Part shown: piece after piece, positions 1 to 8,390 of the stretch
Layout of the letters: every line of letters starts with the position of its first letter
How positions within the stretch are numbered: the stretch's first letter is position 1
From: Ochrobactrum sp. BTU1
GTDB lineage: Bacteria; Pseudomonadota; Alphaproteobacteria; Rhizobiales; Rhizobiaceae
DNA length: 64,000 nt
Reading direction: 5' to 3'
Assembly (NCBI GenBank): GCA_018798825.1
Contig: CP076354.1
Location: forward strand, 930,001 to 994,000
Notes under the pieces: generated by a model
What the model saw: the letters and a program-made list of their open reading frames with translations, nothing else
Told to the model about the DNA's origin: nothing
Databases searched by the model: none
Made by a program: the position numbers and the translations under genes

Positions 1-1
1 C

Positions 2-1054
2 GGCCTGCATTTTCTTTCCAATGCTGCAACCGATGCTTACGAAAAGTCGCGCGAAACGGTTCGTCGCTTTCTGAATGCCGGTTCTGTAGACGAAATCGTC
101 TTCACCAAGAATGCGACTGAAGCGATCAATACGGTCGCTTACGGTTATGGTATGCCCAATATCGGCGAGGGTGATGAAATCCTTCTGTCGATCATGGAGC
201 ATCACTCCAATATCGTTCCATGGCACTTCATCCGTGAGCGGCAGGGCGCAAAGCTTGTCTTTACACCGGTCGATGACGATGGCGTGTTCCATATTGAGGA
301 ATTCGATAAGCGTCTGACCGAGCGTACGAAGCTTGTTGCAATCACCCACATGTCCAACGCGCTTGGCACAGTCACTCCGATCAAGAAGATCGTTGAACTT
401 GCTCATGCGCGCGGCATTCCCGTGCTGGTCGATGGCAGCCAGGGCGCTGTCCACCTGCCGGTCGACGTGCAGGATCTCGGTTGTGACTGGTATGTCTTTA
501 CCGGCCATAAAGTCTATGGCCCGTCAGGTATTGGCGTTCTTTATGGTCGCGCTGAAATGCTCGAAAAGATGCGCCCGTTTCAGGGTGGTGGCGAAATGAT
601 CGAGGAAGTGACGGAAGAAAACGTCACTTACAATCACCCGCCACATCGTTTTGAGGCTGGCACACCGCCAATCGTTCAAGCGATTGGCCTTGGCGCTGCG
701 CTTGAATATATGGAAAAAATCGGTCGTCATGCGATCGCAGCCCACGAAGAAGACTTGCGTGTTTATGCGCATGAACAACTGGGCAAGATCAACAGCTTGC
801 GCATTTACGGCAATGCTCCGGACAAGGGTGCGATCATCTCGTTTGCGCTTGATGGCATTCACGCGCATGACGTATCAATGGTCATTGACCGGGCAGGGGT
901 TGCGGTGCGTGCCGGCACGCATTGCGCACAACCGCTCTTGAAACGCTTTGGTGTCACCTCTACATGCCGTGCATCTTTCGGGATGTATAACACCCGTGCT
1001 GAAGTGGACGCGCTGGCAGAAGCCTTGGAAAAGGCTAGGAAGTTTTTCGGATGA
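2..1054 (+). CDS. sufS: Cysteine desulfurase SufS (5' end outside window)
   Basis: PLP-dependent group II cysteine desulfurase that removes sulfur from cysteine for Fe-S cluster assembly by the SUF machinery in the cytoplasm. The frame is open from base 2, so the N-terminal part lies upstream of the window. Visible motifs are the PLP-lysine region FTGHKVYGPSG and the catalytic-cysteine loop RAGTHCAQPLLKRFG near the C-terminus. The stop codon overlaps the start of the next gene (ATGA at 1051-1054), so the two are probably translationally coupled. In related bacteria sufS closes a sufBCDS operon; the upstream genes are not visible here. Family assignment is secure. Confidence 0.95.
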   Translation, partial: GLHFLSNAATDAYEKSRETVRRFLNAGSVDEIVFTKNATEAINTVAYGYGMPNIGEGDEILLSIMEHHSNIVPWHFIRERQGAKLVFTPVDDDGVFHIEEFDKRLTERTKLVAITHMSNALGTVTPIKKIVELAHARGIPVLVDGSQGAVHLPVDVQDLGCDWYVFTGHKVYGPSGIGVLYGRAEMLEKMRPFQGGGEMIEEVTEENVTYNHPPHRFEAGTPPIVQAIGLGAALEYMEKIGRHAIAAHEEDLRVYAHEQLGKINSLRIYGNAPDKGAIISFALDGIHAHDVSMVIDRAGVAVRAGTHCAQPLLKRFGVTSTCRASFGMYNTRAEVDALAEALEKARKFFG

Positions 1055-1470
1055 CCGAGATCGAACAAAAAATTCAGGAACAGACTGAAACCAAGACGGA
1101 TGATGCAATCGCATCGGCAGATGGAAAGTCTGTTTTCTCCGCCTCTGCTATTCCGCAGGAAGAGCTGCTTCGGCTGACCGATGATATCATCAGCGCGTTG
1201 AAAACGGTTTATGATCCTGAAATACCAGCGGATATTTACGAACTCGGTCTGATCTACAAGATCGACATCGAAGATGATCGCACAGTCAAAATCGAAATGA
1301 CGCTGACTGCCCCTGGTTGTCCTGTTGCTGGCGAAATGCCGGGTTGGGTAGAGAATGCCGTTGGCGCAGTCGAAGGTGTTTCGATGGTTGAAGTGACCAT
1401 GACATTTGATCCGCCATGGTCTGCAGACCGCATGTCGGAAGAGGCGCAGGTCGCTGTCGGCTGGTACTAA
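1051..1470 (+). CDS. sufT: SUF system protein SufT (DUF59/MIP18 family)
   Basis: A 139-residue protein of the MIP18/DUF59 family, an auxiliary factor in Fe-S cluster maturation. The N-terminal ~45 residues are hydrophilic and probably disordered. The domain starts around residue 46 with the family pattern DPEIPADIYELGLIY, followed by TLTAPGCPVAG, whose cysteine is the conserved one, and ends in the usual DPPW...GWY. It overlaps the sufS stop by four bases and is followed directly by a strong terminator, so it is the last gene of the SUF operon on this strand. Confidence 0.9.
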   Translation: MTEIEQKIQEQTETKTDDAIASADGKSVFSASAIPQEELLRLTDDIISALKTVYDPEIPADIYELGLIYKIDIEDDRTVKIEMTLTAPGCPVAGEMPGWVENAVGAVEGVSMVEVTMTFDPPWSADRMSEEAQVAVGWY

Positions 1471-1475
1471 AAACT

Positions 1476-1505
1476 AAAAAGCCCCGCACAATGCGGGGCT
1501 TTTTA
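1476..1505. terminator. Bidirectional rho-independent terminator
   Basis: The stem AAAAAGCCCCGCA / TGCGGGGCTTTTT has a three-base loop (CAA), with an A-run on one side and a T-run on the other. It sits between the convergent sufT and glycosyltransferase genes and can serve both. Confidence 0.9.
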
Positions 1506-1510
1506 TTTGG

Positions 1511-2482
1511 TTAGAAGCCTGTCGTGTTCGCGTAGTGCAGGGAATTCTTTCCGATACTTCCCTGTATGAGGCCAACTAGCCCGCCTAGCGCCGTGGCCGC
1601 TGATACGAGCCCTTGGCCGCCTCGGAAAGATATAGACAGTACGGCACCCATAAATTTGAGTGCACGGCCTACGATCTTCATTGGCAATTTTTTCAATGTC
1701 TTGTTCGGGTTTTCGCGATAACGAGCGCCGAACTCTGTGATGTTGTGATCACGGTTGCGACGATAATGATAGCTCAGCGTCAGTCGAGACGACGGCACTG
1801 TTTCATAGACGATCGCATCGCAAGCCCAGCCGGTTCTTGCGCCAAGCGATTTTGCTTTCGCCCAGAGGTTCCAGTCTTCCCCCCCGGTTAGCCCGAAATG
1901 GGAATCGAAACGCAGTCCGGTGTTGCGGAAGAAATCTAGTCGTCCCATCCAGCTGCCTGTGGCAACTTTGATGGAGTCACCGCGACCTGCAGCACATTTG
2001 CGGCGGCATCTTTTCTCAGCGTTATAACCACTGCGTTTAATACCCGACCAGACAAGCTTTTGAAGAATTGTCAGGTTCTCATCAAAAGGTTTTGGTCTTA
2101 CCGGGGAGCCTATAATATCGAGCTCCAGTCGATCTCGTTCTGCGAGCAATGTCACAAGCCAGTTTGGCTCAACAAATTCATCGTCATCAACGTAGACTAG
2201 AAAGTCAAAACCCTGTTCGATTGCGTGATTCAACGCTCGATTTCGTGCCGAAGAAATGCCTAAAACACCTTCCACGATATAATCGATATGATCGCCTGGC
2301 ATTTGCGCGCGAAACGTTTCGACGGTCTCATCAAGCGTCGGTGAAGAGTTATTCTCGACAATGAGAAATGAAACGTTGACGTTGTTAAGCTTCTGAATGG
2401 AAGCAAGTGATGAAAAAAGGTTGCAGAGCATTTTCGGTCTGCTGCGAGTTACGACGGAAACACAAATGCGCCGTTGACACAT
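1511..2482 (-). CDS. Glycosyltransferase family 2
   Basis: A 323-residue GT-A fold glycosyltransferase. The N-terminal nucleotide-sugar domain shows ICVSVVTRSRPKML, then an acidic metal-binding motif VYVDDDE near residue 117, and a GGEDWNLWAKA segment near residue 220 typical of the acceptor side of family 2. The C-terminal ~60 residues are hydrophobic and glycine-rich and may contact the membrane. Donor and acceptor sugars cannot be read from sequence. The gene stands alone between the SUF terminator and the 3' end of tRNA-Thr, with no clear ribosome binding site before the ATG and an AT-rich upstream region. By eye it is richer in A+T than its neighbours, which hints at separate acquisition. 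Confidence 0.85.
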   Translation of the reverse strand: MCQRRICVSVVTRSRPKMLCNLFSSLASIQKLNNVNVSFLIVENNSSPTLDETVETFRAQMPGDHIDYIVEGVLGISSARNRALNHAIEQGFDFLVYVDDDEFVEPNWLVTLLAERDRLELDIIGSPVRPKPFDENLTILQKLVWSGIKRSGYNAEKRCRRKCAAGRGDSIKVATGSWMGRLDFFRNTGLRFDSHFGLTGGEDWNLWAKAKSLGARTGWACDAIVYETVPSSRLTLSYHYRRNRDHNITEFGARYRENPNKTLKKLPMKIVGRALKFMGAVLSISFRGGQGLVSAATALGGLVGLIQGSIGKNSLHYANTTGF

Positions 2483-2661
2483 GATATATTAAACCAAAAA
2501 AGTTTATTTGCGATATTATGCAAGCTTAATATGTATTTGTTATCAATGCAATAGTTGTAAAAAAGCAACGTTGCAACCGCAGGAAAGAGAAAGCAGTCTC
2601 TTATTCTTGCAGCTATTTGAATTTGTAAGGGAAAAAAACGAGCACATGATAAATGCGCTAG

Positions 2662-2737
<76 letters not shown>

Positions 2738-2878
2738 AGCACAGGCGTGGAATTAGCATAATTTTCAGCCGTGTAAAGCGAAAATTCACATTCAGCGGGT
2801 GATGGTAAGCAGGTTTTGCATATGATAGCCATCATGTCTGTGGAAAATGCACGCTTTGGCTCGCTGGAACGGATAAAA

Positions 2879-3652
2879 ATGAACGATACATCCTTGGCGC
2901 TTCACTTCGTTTCTTCAGGGACAGAAGAATCACTCGCAGCTCAGAAAGAGCTGGTGAAGCGTTATGGTCATGTTGCTGCAGAAGACGCCGACACAGTTGT
3001 CGCGCTGGGTGGCGATGGTACAATGCTGCAGGCCTTGCGGGATTTCATGAACAGCGGCATTCCCGTTTACGGTATGAACCGTGGTTCAGTGGGCTTTCTG
3101 ATGAACGAGTTCAGCGTCGAAGATTTGCCTGCGCGCATTCATGCAGCGCAGAAAGAAACAATTCGCCCTCTGGAAATGATTGCGGAAACGGAATCTGCTC
3201 CGCCATTCAAGGCTTTGGCAATAAATGAGGTTTCGCTTTTCAGGCAGTCCTATCAGGCCGCCAAGGTGCGGATCACCATTGATGGTAAGGTTCGGCTGGA
3301 GGAGCTCGTTTGTGACGGTGTGATGGTCGCGACGCCTGCAGGGTCCACCGCCTATAATCTTTCGGCGCAGGGGCCAATCCTTCCGCTGGAAGCGCCACTT
3401 CTAGCTTTGACGCCCGTAAGCCCTTTTCGACCGAGGCGATGGGGTGGGGCACTTTTGCCAAAGCATGTAACTCTGCGCATGGACTTGCTTGAAACTGAAA
3501 AGCGACCAGTGAATGCAGTTGCTGACAATAACGAAGTTAAATCCGTGAAGGCAGTTACTGTGCGTGAAGACCCGGATAGTCGGGTTGCTATCTTGTTTGA
3601 TCAAAATCATTCATGGGACGAGCGCATTCTGACAGAACAGTTTAGACATTAG
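2879..3652 (+). CDS. nadK: NAD kinase
   Basis: ATP-dependent NAD kinase, which makes NADP+ in the cytosol. The 257-residue product carries the diagnostic GGDGT motif (residues ~42-46) with its catalytic aspartate, a glycine-rich GMNRGSVGFL segment and the NAD-binding DGVMVATPAGSTAYN. The reading frame is open from 2816, but the ATG at 2879 is preceded by GGAACGGA at suitable spacing and gives the length usual for alphaproteobacterial enzymes, so that start is preferred. It follows tRNA-Thr and is not obviously in an operon. Confidence 0.93.
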   Translation: MNDTSLALHFVSSGTEESLAAQKELVKRYGHVAAEDADTVVALGGDGTMLQALRDFMNSGIPVYGMNRGSVGFLMNEFSVEDLPARIHAAQKETIRPLEMIAETESAPPFKALAINEVSLFRQSYQAAKVRITIDGKVRLEELVCDGVMVATPAGSTAYNLSAQGPILPLEAPLLALTPVSPFRPRRWGGALLPKHVTLRMDLLETEKRPVNAVADNNEVKSVKAVTVREDPDSRVAILFDQNHSWDERILTEQFRH

Positions 3653-3778
3653 TTGGCTATGAATTTAGTAGTTTCACGCTTTAGTGTTCGGCGAAACCTA
3701 ATAAAATACAAATAAATAAGCATTTTTATATTCTCTCCGGGTATTTTAGTTGACTTTTGCACGTTCTGGACGTAGGCG

Positions 3779-5365
3779 ATGCTGCAAGAAAACGCGTATA
3801 GCGTTGCAGATGCCTTTTCTGCCTTGGTTCCTGCGCCGGATGACGCGGCTGCAATGACAGGATGGGTGGAACTCACTTCCAAACAGAGAGCTGCGCCTCC
3901 ATTGACAACATTTGCCGAACTCGGTCTTTCCCCGAAAGTGCTCGCTGCTGTTGAAGCCGCGGGATACACCGCGCCTACGCCTATCCAAGCGGGAGCAATT
4001 CCTCCAGCGCTCGAGCGTAAGGATGTGCTTGGTATTGCACAGACGGGCACCGGAAAGACTGCATCTTTCGTTCTGCCTATGCTCACGCTTTTGGAAAAAG
4101 GCCGTGCTCGCGCTCGTATGCCTCGCACACTCATTCTCGAACCAACGCGCGAACTCGCAGCACAGGTCGAAGAAAACTTTGTGAAATATGGCATTAATCA
4201 GCGTTTGAATGTTGCTCTGCTCATCGGCGGTGTTTCGTTTGACGAGCAGGAACGCAAGCTTGAACGCGGCGCAGATGTGCTGATCGCCACGCCTGGTCGT
4301 CTTCTCGACCATTTTGAGCGCGGCAAATTGCTGCTGACAGGTGTTGAAATTCTCGTCATCGACGAAGCTGACCGTATGCTCGACATGGGTTTCATTCCCG
4401 ACATCGAGCGTATCTGCAAGCTGATCCCGTTTACCCGTCAGACGCTGTTTTTCTCGGCAACCATGCCGCCGGAAATTACCAAGTTGACCGAACAGTTCCT
4501 GCATTCGCCAACGCGTATCGAAGTTGCCAAGGCTTCTTCAACCGCAAAGACTGTGACGCAGCGTCTGGTCAAGTCGGGTAAGAAGGACTGGGACAAGCGC
4601 GCAGCTCTGCGTGATCTGATCCGCAGCGAACAAGATTCGCTCAAGAACGCGATCATCTTCTGTAATCGTAAGAAAGATGTGTCCGAGCTGTTCCGTTCGC
4701 TTGTTCGTCATGAGTTCAATGCAGGCGCTTTGCATGGTGATATGGATCAGCGCGCACGCATGACGATGTTGGCAAACTTCAAGGAAGGCAAGTTGCAGTT
4801 GCTGGTTGCCTCTGATGTTGCTGCACGCGGCCTTGATATTCCTGATGTGAGCCACGTCTTCAATTACGATATTCCGATTCATTCGGAGGACTATGTCCAT
4901 CGTATTGGTCGTACTGGTCGTGCCGGTCGTTCAGGCAAAGCATTTACGCTGGTAACCACTGCGGACACGAAGTATCTGACCGCAATCGAATCCATGATTG
5001 GTGAAAAGATCGAATGGGTGGACGGTGATCTTTCTACATTGCCAGCGGCTGACGAATCTGAAGATACGTCACGCAAGGGCAAGAATGCCCGAGGTAAAGG
5101 CAAAGATGCCAAGGGTAAGTCGAAAGACAAACAGAAGGTCGAGGCACCTGTGATCGTTCAGGCCGATGAACCGCAACCAGTTATCAATGAAATAAAAGAT
5201 CGCCGCGATGCAATCCGTCATTCAAATGACGACCGTCGCGGCAAGCCGCAGCACGATAATCATAAGCGTCGCCGTGATCGCGATGATGATGATGGTCCAG
5301 TGCCGATTGGCTTCGGTAACGACATTCCAGCATTCATGCTGATCCCGACAGGGATACTGGCGTAA
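3779..5365 (+). CDS. DEAD-box RNA helicase (RhlE-like)
   Basis: ATP-dependent RNA helicase of the DEAD-box family with all core motifs in order: Q-motif region TPIQ, Walker A AQTGTGKT, PTRELAAQ, TPGRLLD, VIDEADRML, SAT, IIFCNRK, ARGLDIPDVSHV and HRIGRTGRAGR. The C-terminal ~130 residues are lysine/arginine-rich and low in complexity, a typical RNA-binding tail. The product is 528 residues if the ATG at 3779 is used; neither this ATG nor the internal one at 3854 has a strong Shine-Dalgarno sequence, so the first ~25 residues are uncertain. Likely roles are ribosome assembly or RNA turnover, often in the cold, inferred from the family. Confidence 0.93.
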   Translation: MLQENAYSVADAFSALVPAPDDAAAMTGWVELTSKQRAAPPLTTFAELGLSPKVLAAVEAAGYTAPTPIQAGAIPPALERKDVLGIAQTGTGKTASFVLPMLTLLEKGRARARMPRTLILEPTRELAAQVEENFVKYGINQRLNVALLIGGVSFDEQERKLERGADVLIATPGRLLDHFERGKLLLTGVEILVIDEADRMLDMGFIPDIERICKLIPFTRQTLFFSATMPPEITKLTEQFLHSPTRIEVAKASSTAKTVTQRLVKSGKKDWDKRAALRDLIRSEQDSLKNAIIFCNRKKDVSELFRSLVRHEFNAGALHGDMDQRARMTMLANFKEGKLQLLVASDVAARGLDIPDVSHVFNYDIPIHSEDYVHRIGRTGRAGRSGKAFTLVTTADTKYLTAIESMIGEKIEWVDGDLSTLPAADESEDTSRKGKNARGKGKDAKGKSKDKQKVEAPVIVQADEPQPVINEIKDRRDAIRHSNDDRRGKPQHDNHKRRRDRDDDDGPVPIGFGNDIPAFMLIPTGILA

Positions 5366-5379
5366 GGCTTAGAAGAAAC

Positions 5380-5409
5380 AAAAAGCCGCTCTTTCAGTGA
5401 GCGGCTTTT
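5380..5409. terminator. Bidirectional terminator
   Basis: The stem AAAAGCCGCTC / GAGCGGCTTTT has loop TTTCAGT and is followed by TATTTTTT. It lies between the convergent helicase and TfoX-domain genes; the TfoX stop codon sits on the edge of the stem. Confidence 0.88.
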
Positions 5410-5737
5410 ATTTTTTGGCTTCTGATCTGAGGCTGGCTGCAAATGCAAGTCGCGCCCATTCGGTCATGATTTCTGGATCATCATAAGCTTCGTCCGGCAC
5501 ACTCCAATAGGGCATTGCAATGGTTTTTCCGTTCTTGCGGCCGTCGTAAATCCACTGTGTTGATCCCGCAGCGATGAAAGCCGGTGCGCTTTCCTGATCT
5601 GCCTGTAAAAGCAACTCATCCTGAACAACAAGCGCTACGATCAAACCTTGATGGTATATACCTTTGCCGCCAAACATGCGGCGGATGCTTATCGTCCCTA
5701 AGCCTTCAAAAAGGTCTCGTAGAGATTGATCCTCCAT
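5408..5737 (-). CDS. TfoX N-terminal domain protein
   Basis: A 109-residue protein consisting only of the TfoX/Sxy N-terminal domain. The diagnostic RRMFGGKGIYHQGL is at residues ~19-32, followed by DELLLQAD and the MPYWSVPDEAYDD segment. In gammaproteobacteria the two-domain Sxy/TfoX controls competence genes. The short stand-alone form seen here is widespread in alphaproteobacteria without a settled function, so a competence role should not be assumed. The gene is 21 bp downstream of sufA on the same strand and may be co-transcribed with it. Confidence 0.85.
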   Translation of the reverse strand: MEDQSLRDLFEGLGTISIRRMFGGKGIYHQGLIVALVVQDELLLQADQESAPAFIAAGSTQWIYDGRKNGKTIAMPYWSVPDEAYDDPEIMTEWARLAFAASLRSEAKK

Positions 5738-5758
5738 GGAATGGGTAATCCTGAACGG

Positions 5759-6145
5759 TTAAGCAGCGCCCTGCATCTGGCGAAGGCTTTCTGGTGACGC
5801 TGCTGTGAGCTCGACAGACTCACCGCAACCGCAAGCCGATGTCTGGTTTGGATTATTGAAAACAAAACCAGTGCGCAACGTGGTCACTTCGAAATCCATT
5901 TGAGTGCCAAGCAGGAATAACACGGCTTCTGGAGCAATATAGACCTTAGCTCCGTTCTTTTCGACGGAATCATCACCGGCCTTTGGCTCAGTGACGAGAT
6001 CAATCGTATATTCCATGCCAGCGCAGCCGCCTTTTTTTACGCCTACGCGGATACCGAGGGCACCTTCACGGGAAGCCATGATTTCATTAACGCGCGCTGC
6101 GGCTGCATCGGTAAGCGTCAAGACTGAGAAACGGCCCATGTTCAT
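5759..6145 (-). CDS. sufA: Fe-S assembly A-type carrier SufA/IscA
   Basis: A-type Fe-S carrier of 128 residues that passes clusters to apoproteins. The three ligand cysteines are present: C41 in KKGGCAGMEY, and C105 and C107 in the C-terminal ACGCGES. The frame is open to 6226, but the ATG at 6143-6145 has GGAAGAG five bases upstream and gives the family length. It lies 4.3 kb from sufS-sufT on the opposite strand with its own upstream region. It may share a transcript with the TfoX-domain gene. Confidence 0.92.
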   Translation of the reverse strand: MNMGRFSVLTLTDAAAARVNEIMASREGALGIRVGVKKGGCAGMEYTIDLVTEPKAGDDSVEKNGAKVYIAPEAVLFLLGTQMDFEVTTLRTGFVFNNPNQTSACGCGESVELTAASPESLRQMQGAA

Positions 6146-6347
6146 CTCTTCCGGTGTTATGCTGGTTTGTGACTGAAGAATCATCCAGTCTGTTCGCAAC
6201 GTTGCGCTTTTCTGCGCGATTGCCACGTTTTTACTATAGTTAGTGTTGTAACATCATTACTGCAAGACACCAAATCAGTCGTTGTCCTGGCTGGCAAACA
6301 CATCTTGGTGTGCTGCAACCAAAGAATTGCTGGAAGAGGAGACGCGT

Positions 6348-6956
6348 ATGTTGATTGAACGCATAAAGCCTTTGATGCTTGCCGGGATTGCTGGCGTTTT
6401 CAGCACGATGATTTTGGTCTCTGGCACGCAAGCGCAGGAAGCGCCTAAGAAAGCAGCTTCTGAGCAGGAACAGACCAAGCCGGTCGAAGAGACAAAACCG
6501 TCTGAGCAGACGCAGGACGCGTCTGATGGCGTTACGGTGCCTGATTATCGCGATGATAGGTCCACGCCGCAGGCGTTAATGGAATCCTATTATAATGCGA
6601 TCAACCGCAAGGAATATGCTCGCGCTTATAGCTATTACTCGGAAGAAGGACGTGAACCGGACTTTAAGGTCTTCGTTAAAGGTTATGAAAAAACCAAGAG
6701 CGTGAAGGTTGCAGTTCGTAAGACTGATCCAGATCCGGGGGCAGGGCAGATTTACTGGAGTCTTCCGATTGCAATCGAATCCGAAAGCGATGATGGCAAG
6801 AAGGAAGTTTATACCGGCTGCTATACAATTCGCCTTACCAATCCCGGTATGCAGGAAGAGCCACCATATAAGCCTATGCAGATTGTGACCGGTTCGCTCA
6901 CCAAGTCGCCGCTTGAAATTGAGAAAAGCGTTCCGGAAAGCTGCGAAGCGCCATAA
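6348..6956 (+). CDS. Secreted protein of unknown function
   Basis: A 202-residue exported protein. The ATG at 6348 has the ribosome binding site GAAGAGGAG and opens a signal peptide (MLIERIKPLMLAGIAGVFST..., cleavage probably after TQAQ). A charged, glutamate/lysine-rich low-complexity stretch of ~40 residues follows. The remaining folded part starts at STPQALMESYYNAINRKEYARAYSYY, a helix pattern reminiscent of NTF2-like domains, and contains two cysteines that could pair (one in YTGCYT, one four residues from the end). I do not recognise a named family. Divergent from sufA, with 202 bp of shared upstream region. Confidence 0.75.
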   Translation: MLIERIKPLMLAGIAGVFSTMILVSGTQAQEAPKKAASEQEQTKPVEETKPSEQTQDASDGVTVPDYRDDRSTPQALMESYYNAINRKEYARAYSYYSEEGREPDFKVFVKGYEKTKSVKVAVRKTDPDPGAGQIYWSLPIAIESESDDGKKEVYTGCYTIRLTNPGMQEEPPYKPMQIVTGSLTKSPLEIEKSVPESCEAP

Positions 6957-7029
6957 TGAAAGATGTTGCTTGACCTTACCACGATGGGAAGCTGCATTGT
7001 GGGTATAGTGAAAGCAAGGAGTGATTTAA

Positions 7030-7230
7030 ATGGTTACGTTTTCAATTCCCAAGATGAAATGTGGCGGTTGTGCTGAGAGCGTTACAAATGCACTGCACAA
7101 GATCGATGGAGCATCCACGGTGGATATTGATCTCGATAAGAAAGAGGTCAAATTCGTAAGCAATGCTTCAAATGACGATGCACTCAACGCACTTGCTGCA
7201 GCGGGCTATCCAGCAACGATCACGCAATAA
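7030..7230 (+). CDS. Heavy-metal-associated (HMA) domain protein, CopZ-like
   Basis: A 66-residue single HMA domain with the ferredoxin-like fold expected of small copper chaperones. The metal-binding motif is MKCGGC (C11, C14), and the C-terminal half has the usual AAAGYPA ending. The ribosome binding site is AAGGAG. Such proteins carry Cu(I) to P-type ATPases or buffer it. No copper ATPase is nearby, so the partner is unknown. Copper specificity is family inference. Confidence 0.85.
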   Translation: MVTFSIPKMKCGGCAESVTNALHKIDGASTVDIDLDKKEVKFVSNASNDDALNALAAAGYPATITQ

Positions 7231-7564
7231 TGTGATCAACCTCACAAGCGTTTTGATAATGCATGACTTGTAAGACGCTTATCCAAAGCCTAAGTGCCGG
7301 ACGCAGATGCGCCCGGCATTTTTGTTTTGATAGAATGATATACGGTGCGGAGAGGCGACCAAGTGCTGCAGCTAGGCCTGCAAAACTTGTGTTTGATTGA
7401 CTGGAAGGCCGATTTTTGCCACATCAGCGGCAAATCTCGTTTATGGTGCCCCGTAACGACAGCGAACTGAGATGATAGCATTGGATGCGTTATCCAGGCC
7501 CTGTTCATAAAGGGTGCCAGAAGGCATAATCATCGCGTTATCGCGATATAGAAGGATGTAGGGC
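7231..7564. other. Intergenic region with terminator, no gene seen
   Basis: 334 bp between the HMA gene and the methyltransferase. It holds the terminator at 7295-7325. The rest presumably includes the promoter of the downstream gene; no convincing coding frame or RNA gene was found. Confidence 0.6.
7295..7325 (+). terminator. Terminator downstream of the HMA gene
   Basis: A GC-rich hairpin TGCCGGACGC / GCGCCCGGCA (loop AGAT, one asymmetric bulge) is followed by TTTTTGTTTT. Confidence 0.75.
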
Positions 7565-8239
7565 ATGGCTATGGCAGCCGATTTCCAGGATCTTCGCACG
7601 AAGATGGTCGATAACCAGATCCGTACCACGGATGTAACGGACCTTCGGGTCATCGACGCTTTTCTGACCGTTCCGCGCGAAGTTTTTGTTCCGGCAAACC
7701 GTCAGGTGCTTGCCTATATCGACGAAGACCAGCTTCTCGAAGGCGAGGGCACTGCGCCACGCTATCTGATGGAGCCGTCACCTTTTGCAAAGCTTATTCA
7801 GCTCGCAAAGGTAAATAAGAACGACGTCGTTCTCGATATCGGCTGTGGCACTGGTTACTCTTCGGCCATCCTTTCTGAGCTGGCAGGTTCGGTTATTGGT
7901 CTTGAAAGTGATTCCTCTTTGTCAGCTATTGCAGCGGCTCGTTTGCAGGAATTGGGCCATGACAATGTTGTGATCGTTTCAGGCGATTTGAAAGCAGGCT
8001 ACCCTTCTGAAGCGCCTTACGATGTGATTTTCATCGAGGGTGCAGTTGATTTTGTACCGGAAGTACTTTTCAATCAGCTAAAGGAAGGTGGTCGTTTGAT
8101 CGCCGTCGAAGGCCGTGGAAACGCCGGAGTTGCAAGGATTTACGTGAAAGAAAACGGCGTGGCTTCTGGTCGTAGCGTTTTCAACACTGCAGTTCGTCCG
8201 CTTCCAGGTTTTGAGCGTGTTGAGCAGTTCGAGTTCTAA
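7565..8239 (+). CDS. pcm: Protein-L-isoaspartate O-methyltransferase family protein
   Basis: A 224-residue SAM-dependent methyltransferase of the PCMT family. The N-terminal MVDNQIR and VPREVFVP are family hallmarks. The SAM-binding motif I is DIGCGTGYSS (from residue 91), and motif II falls in YDVIFIEGAVDFVP. PCMT repairs isoaspartyl residues in aged proteins. In alphaproteobacteria this paralogue sits just upstream of the TolC-like channel gene, as here, and some members may have a different substrate. The ATG at 7565 is followed by a second in-frame ATG two codons later. Confidence 0.85.
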   Translation: MAMAADFQDLRTKMVDNQIRTTDVTDLRVIDAFLTVPREVFVPANRQVLAYIDEDQLLEGEGTAPRYLMEPSPFAKLIQLAKVNKNDVVLDIGCGTGYSSAILSELAGSVIGLESDSSLSAIAAARLQELGHDNVVIVSGDLKAGYPSEAPYDVIFIEGAVDFVPEVLFNQLKEGGRLIAVEGRGNAGVARIYVKENGVASGRSVFNTAVRPLPGFERVEQFEF

Positions 8240-8339
8240 TCCAGAGCATGGGGCAATTCTGCAACGATGCGGAAATTGTTTGTGAAAGCACTGGCGGGAA
8301 AGATGGAAATAGCGGAATTTACACGTTATTAAGTCTTCC

Positions 8340-8355
8340 CGAACCGATCGGTTCG
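8340..8355. promoter_or_regulatory. Perfect 16-bp palindrome upstream of bepC
   Basis: CGAACCGATCGGTTCG reads the same on both strands. It ends 35 bp before the proposed GTG start of bepC and lies just before a TATAGAT-like -10 sequence. Its symmetry and length fit a homodimeric repressor operator of the TetR type. That is inference; the cognate regulator is not in this window. Confidence 0.55.
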
Positions 8356-8390
8356 ATTATAGATTCGTTTGTTCTTATATGAGGTATACG

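Noticed and set aside
2816..2878. Upstream start for NAD kinase
   Set aside because: It adds 21 residues not expected in the family and lacks a ribosome binding site, while ATG 2879 has one.
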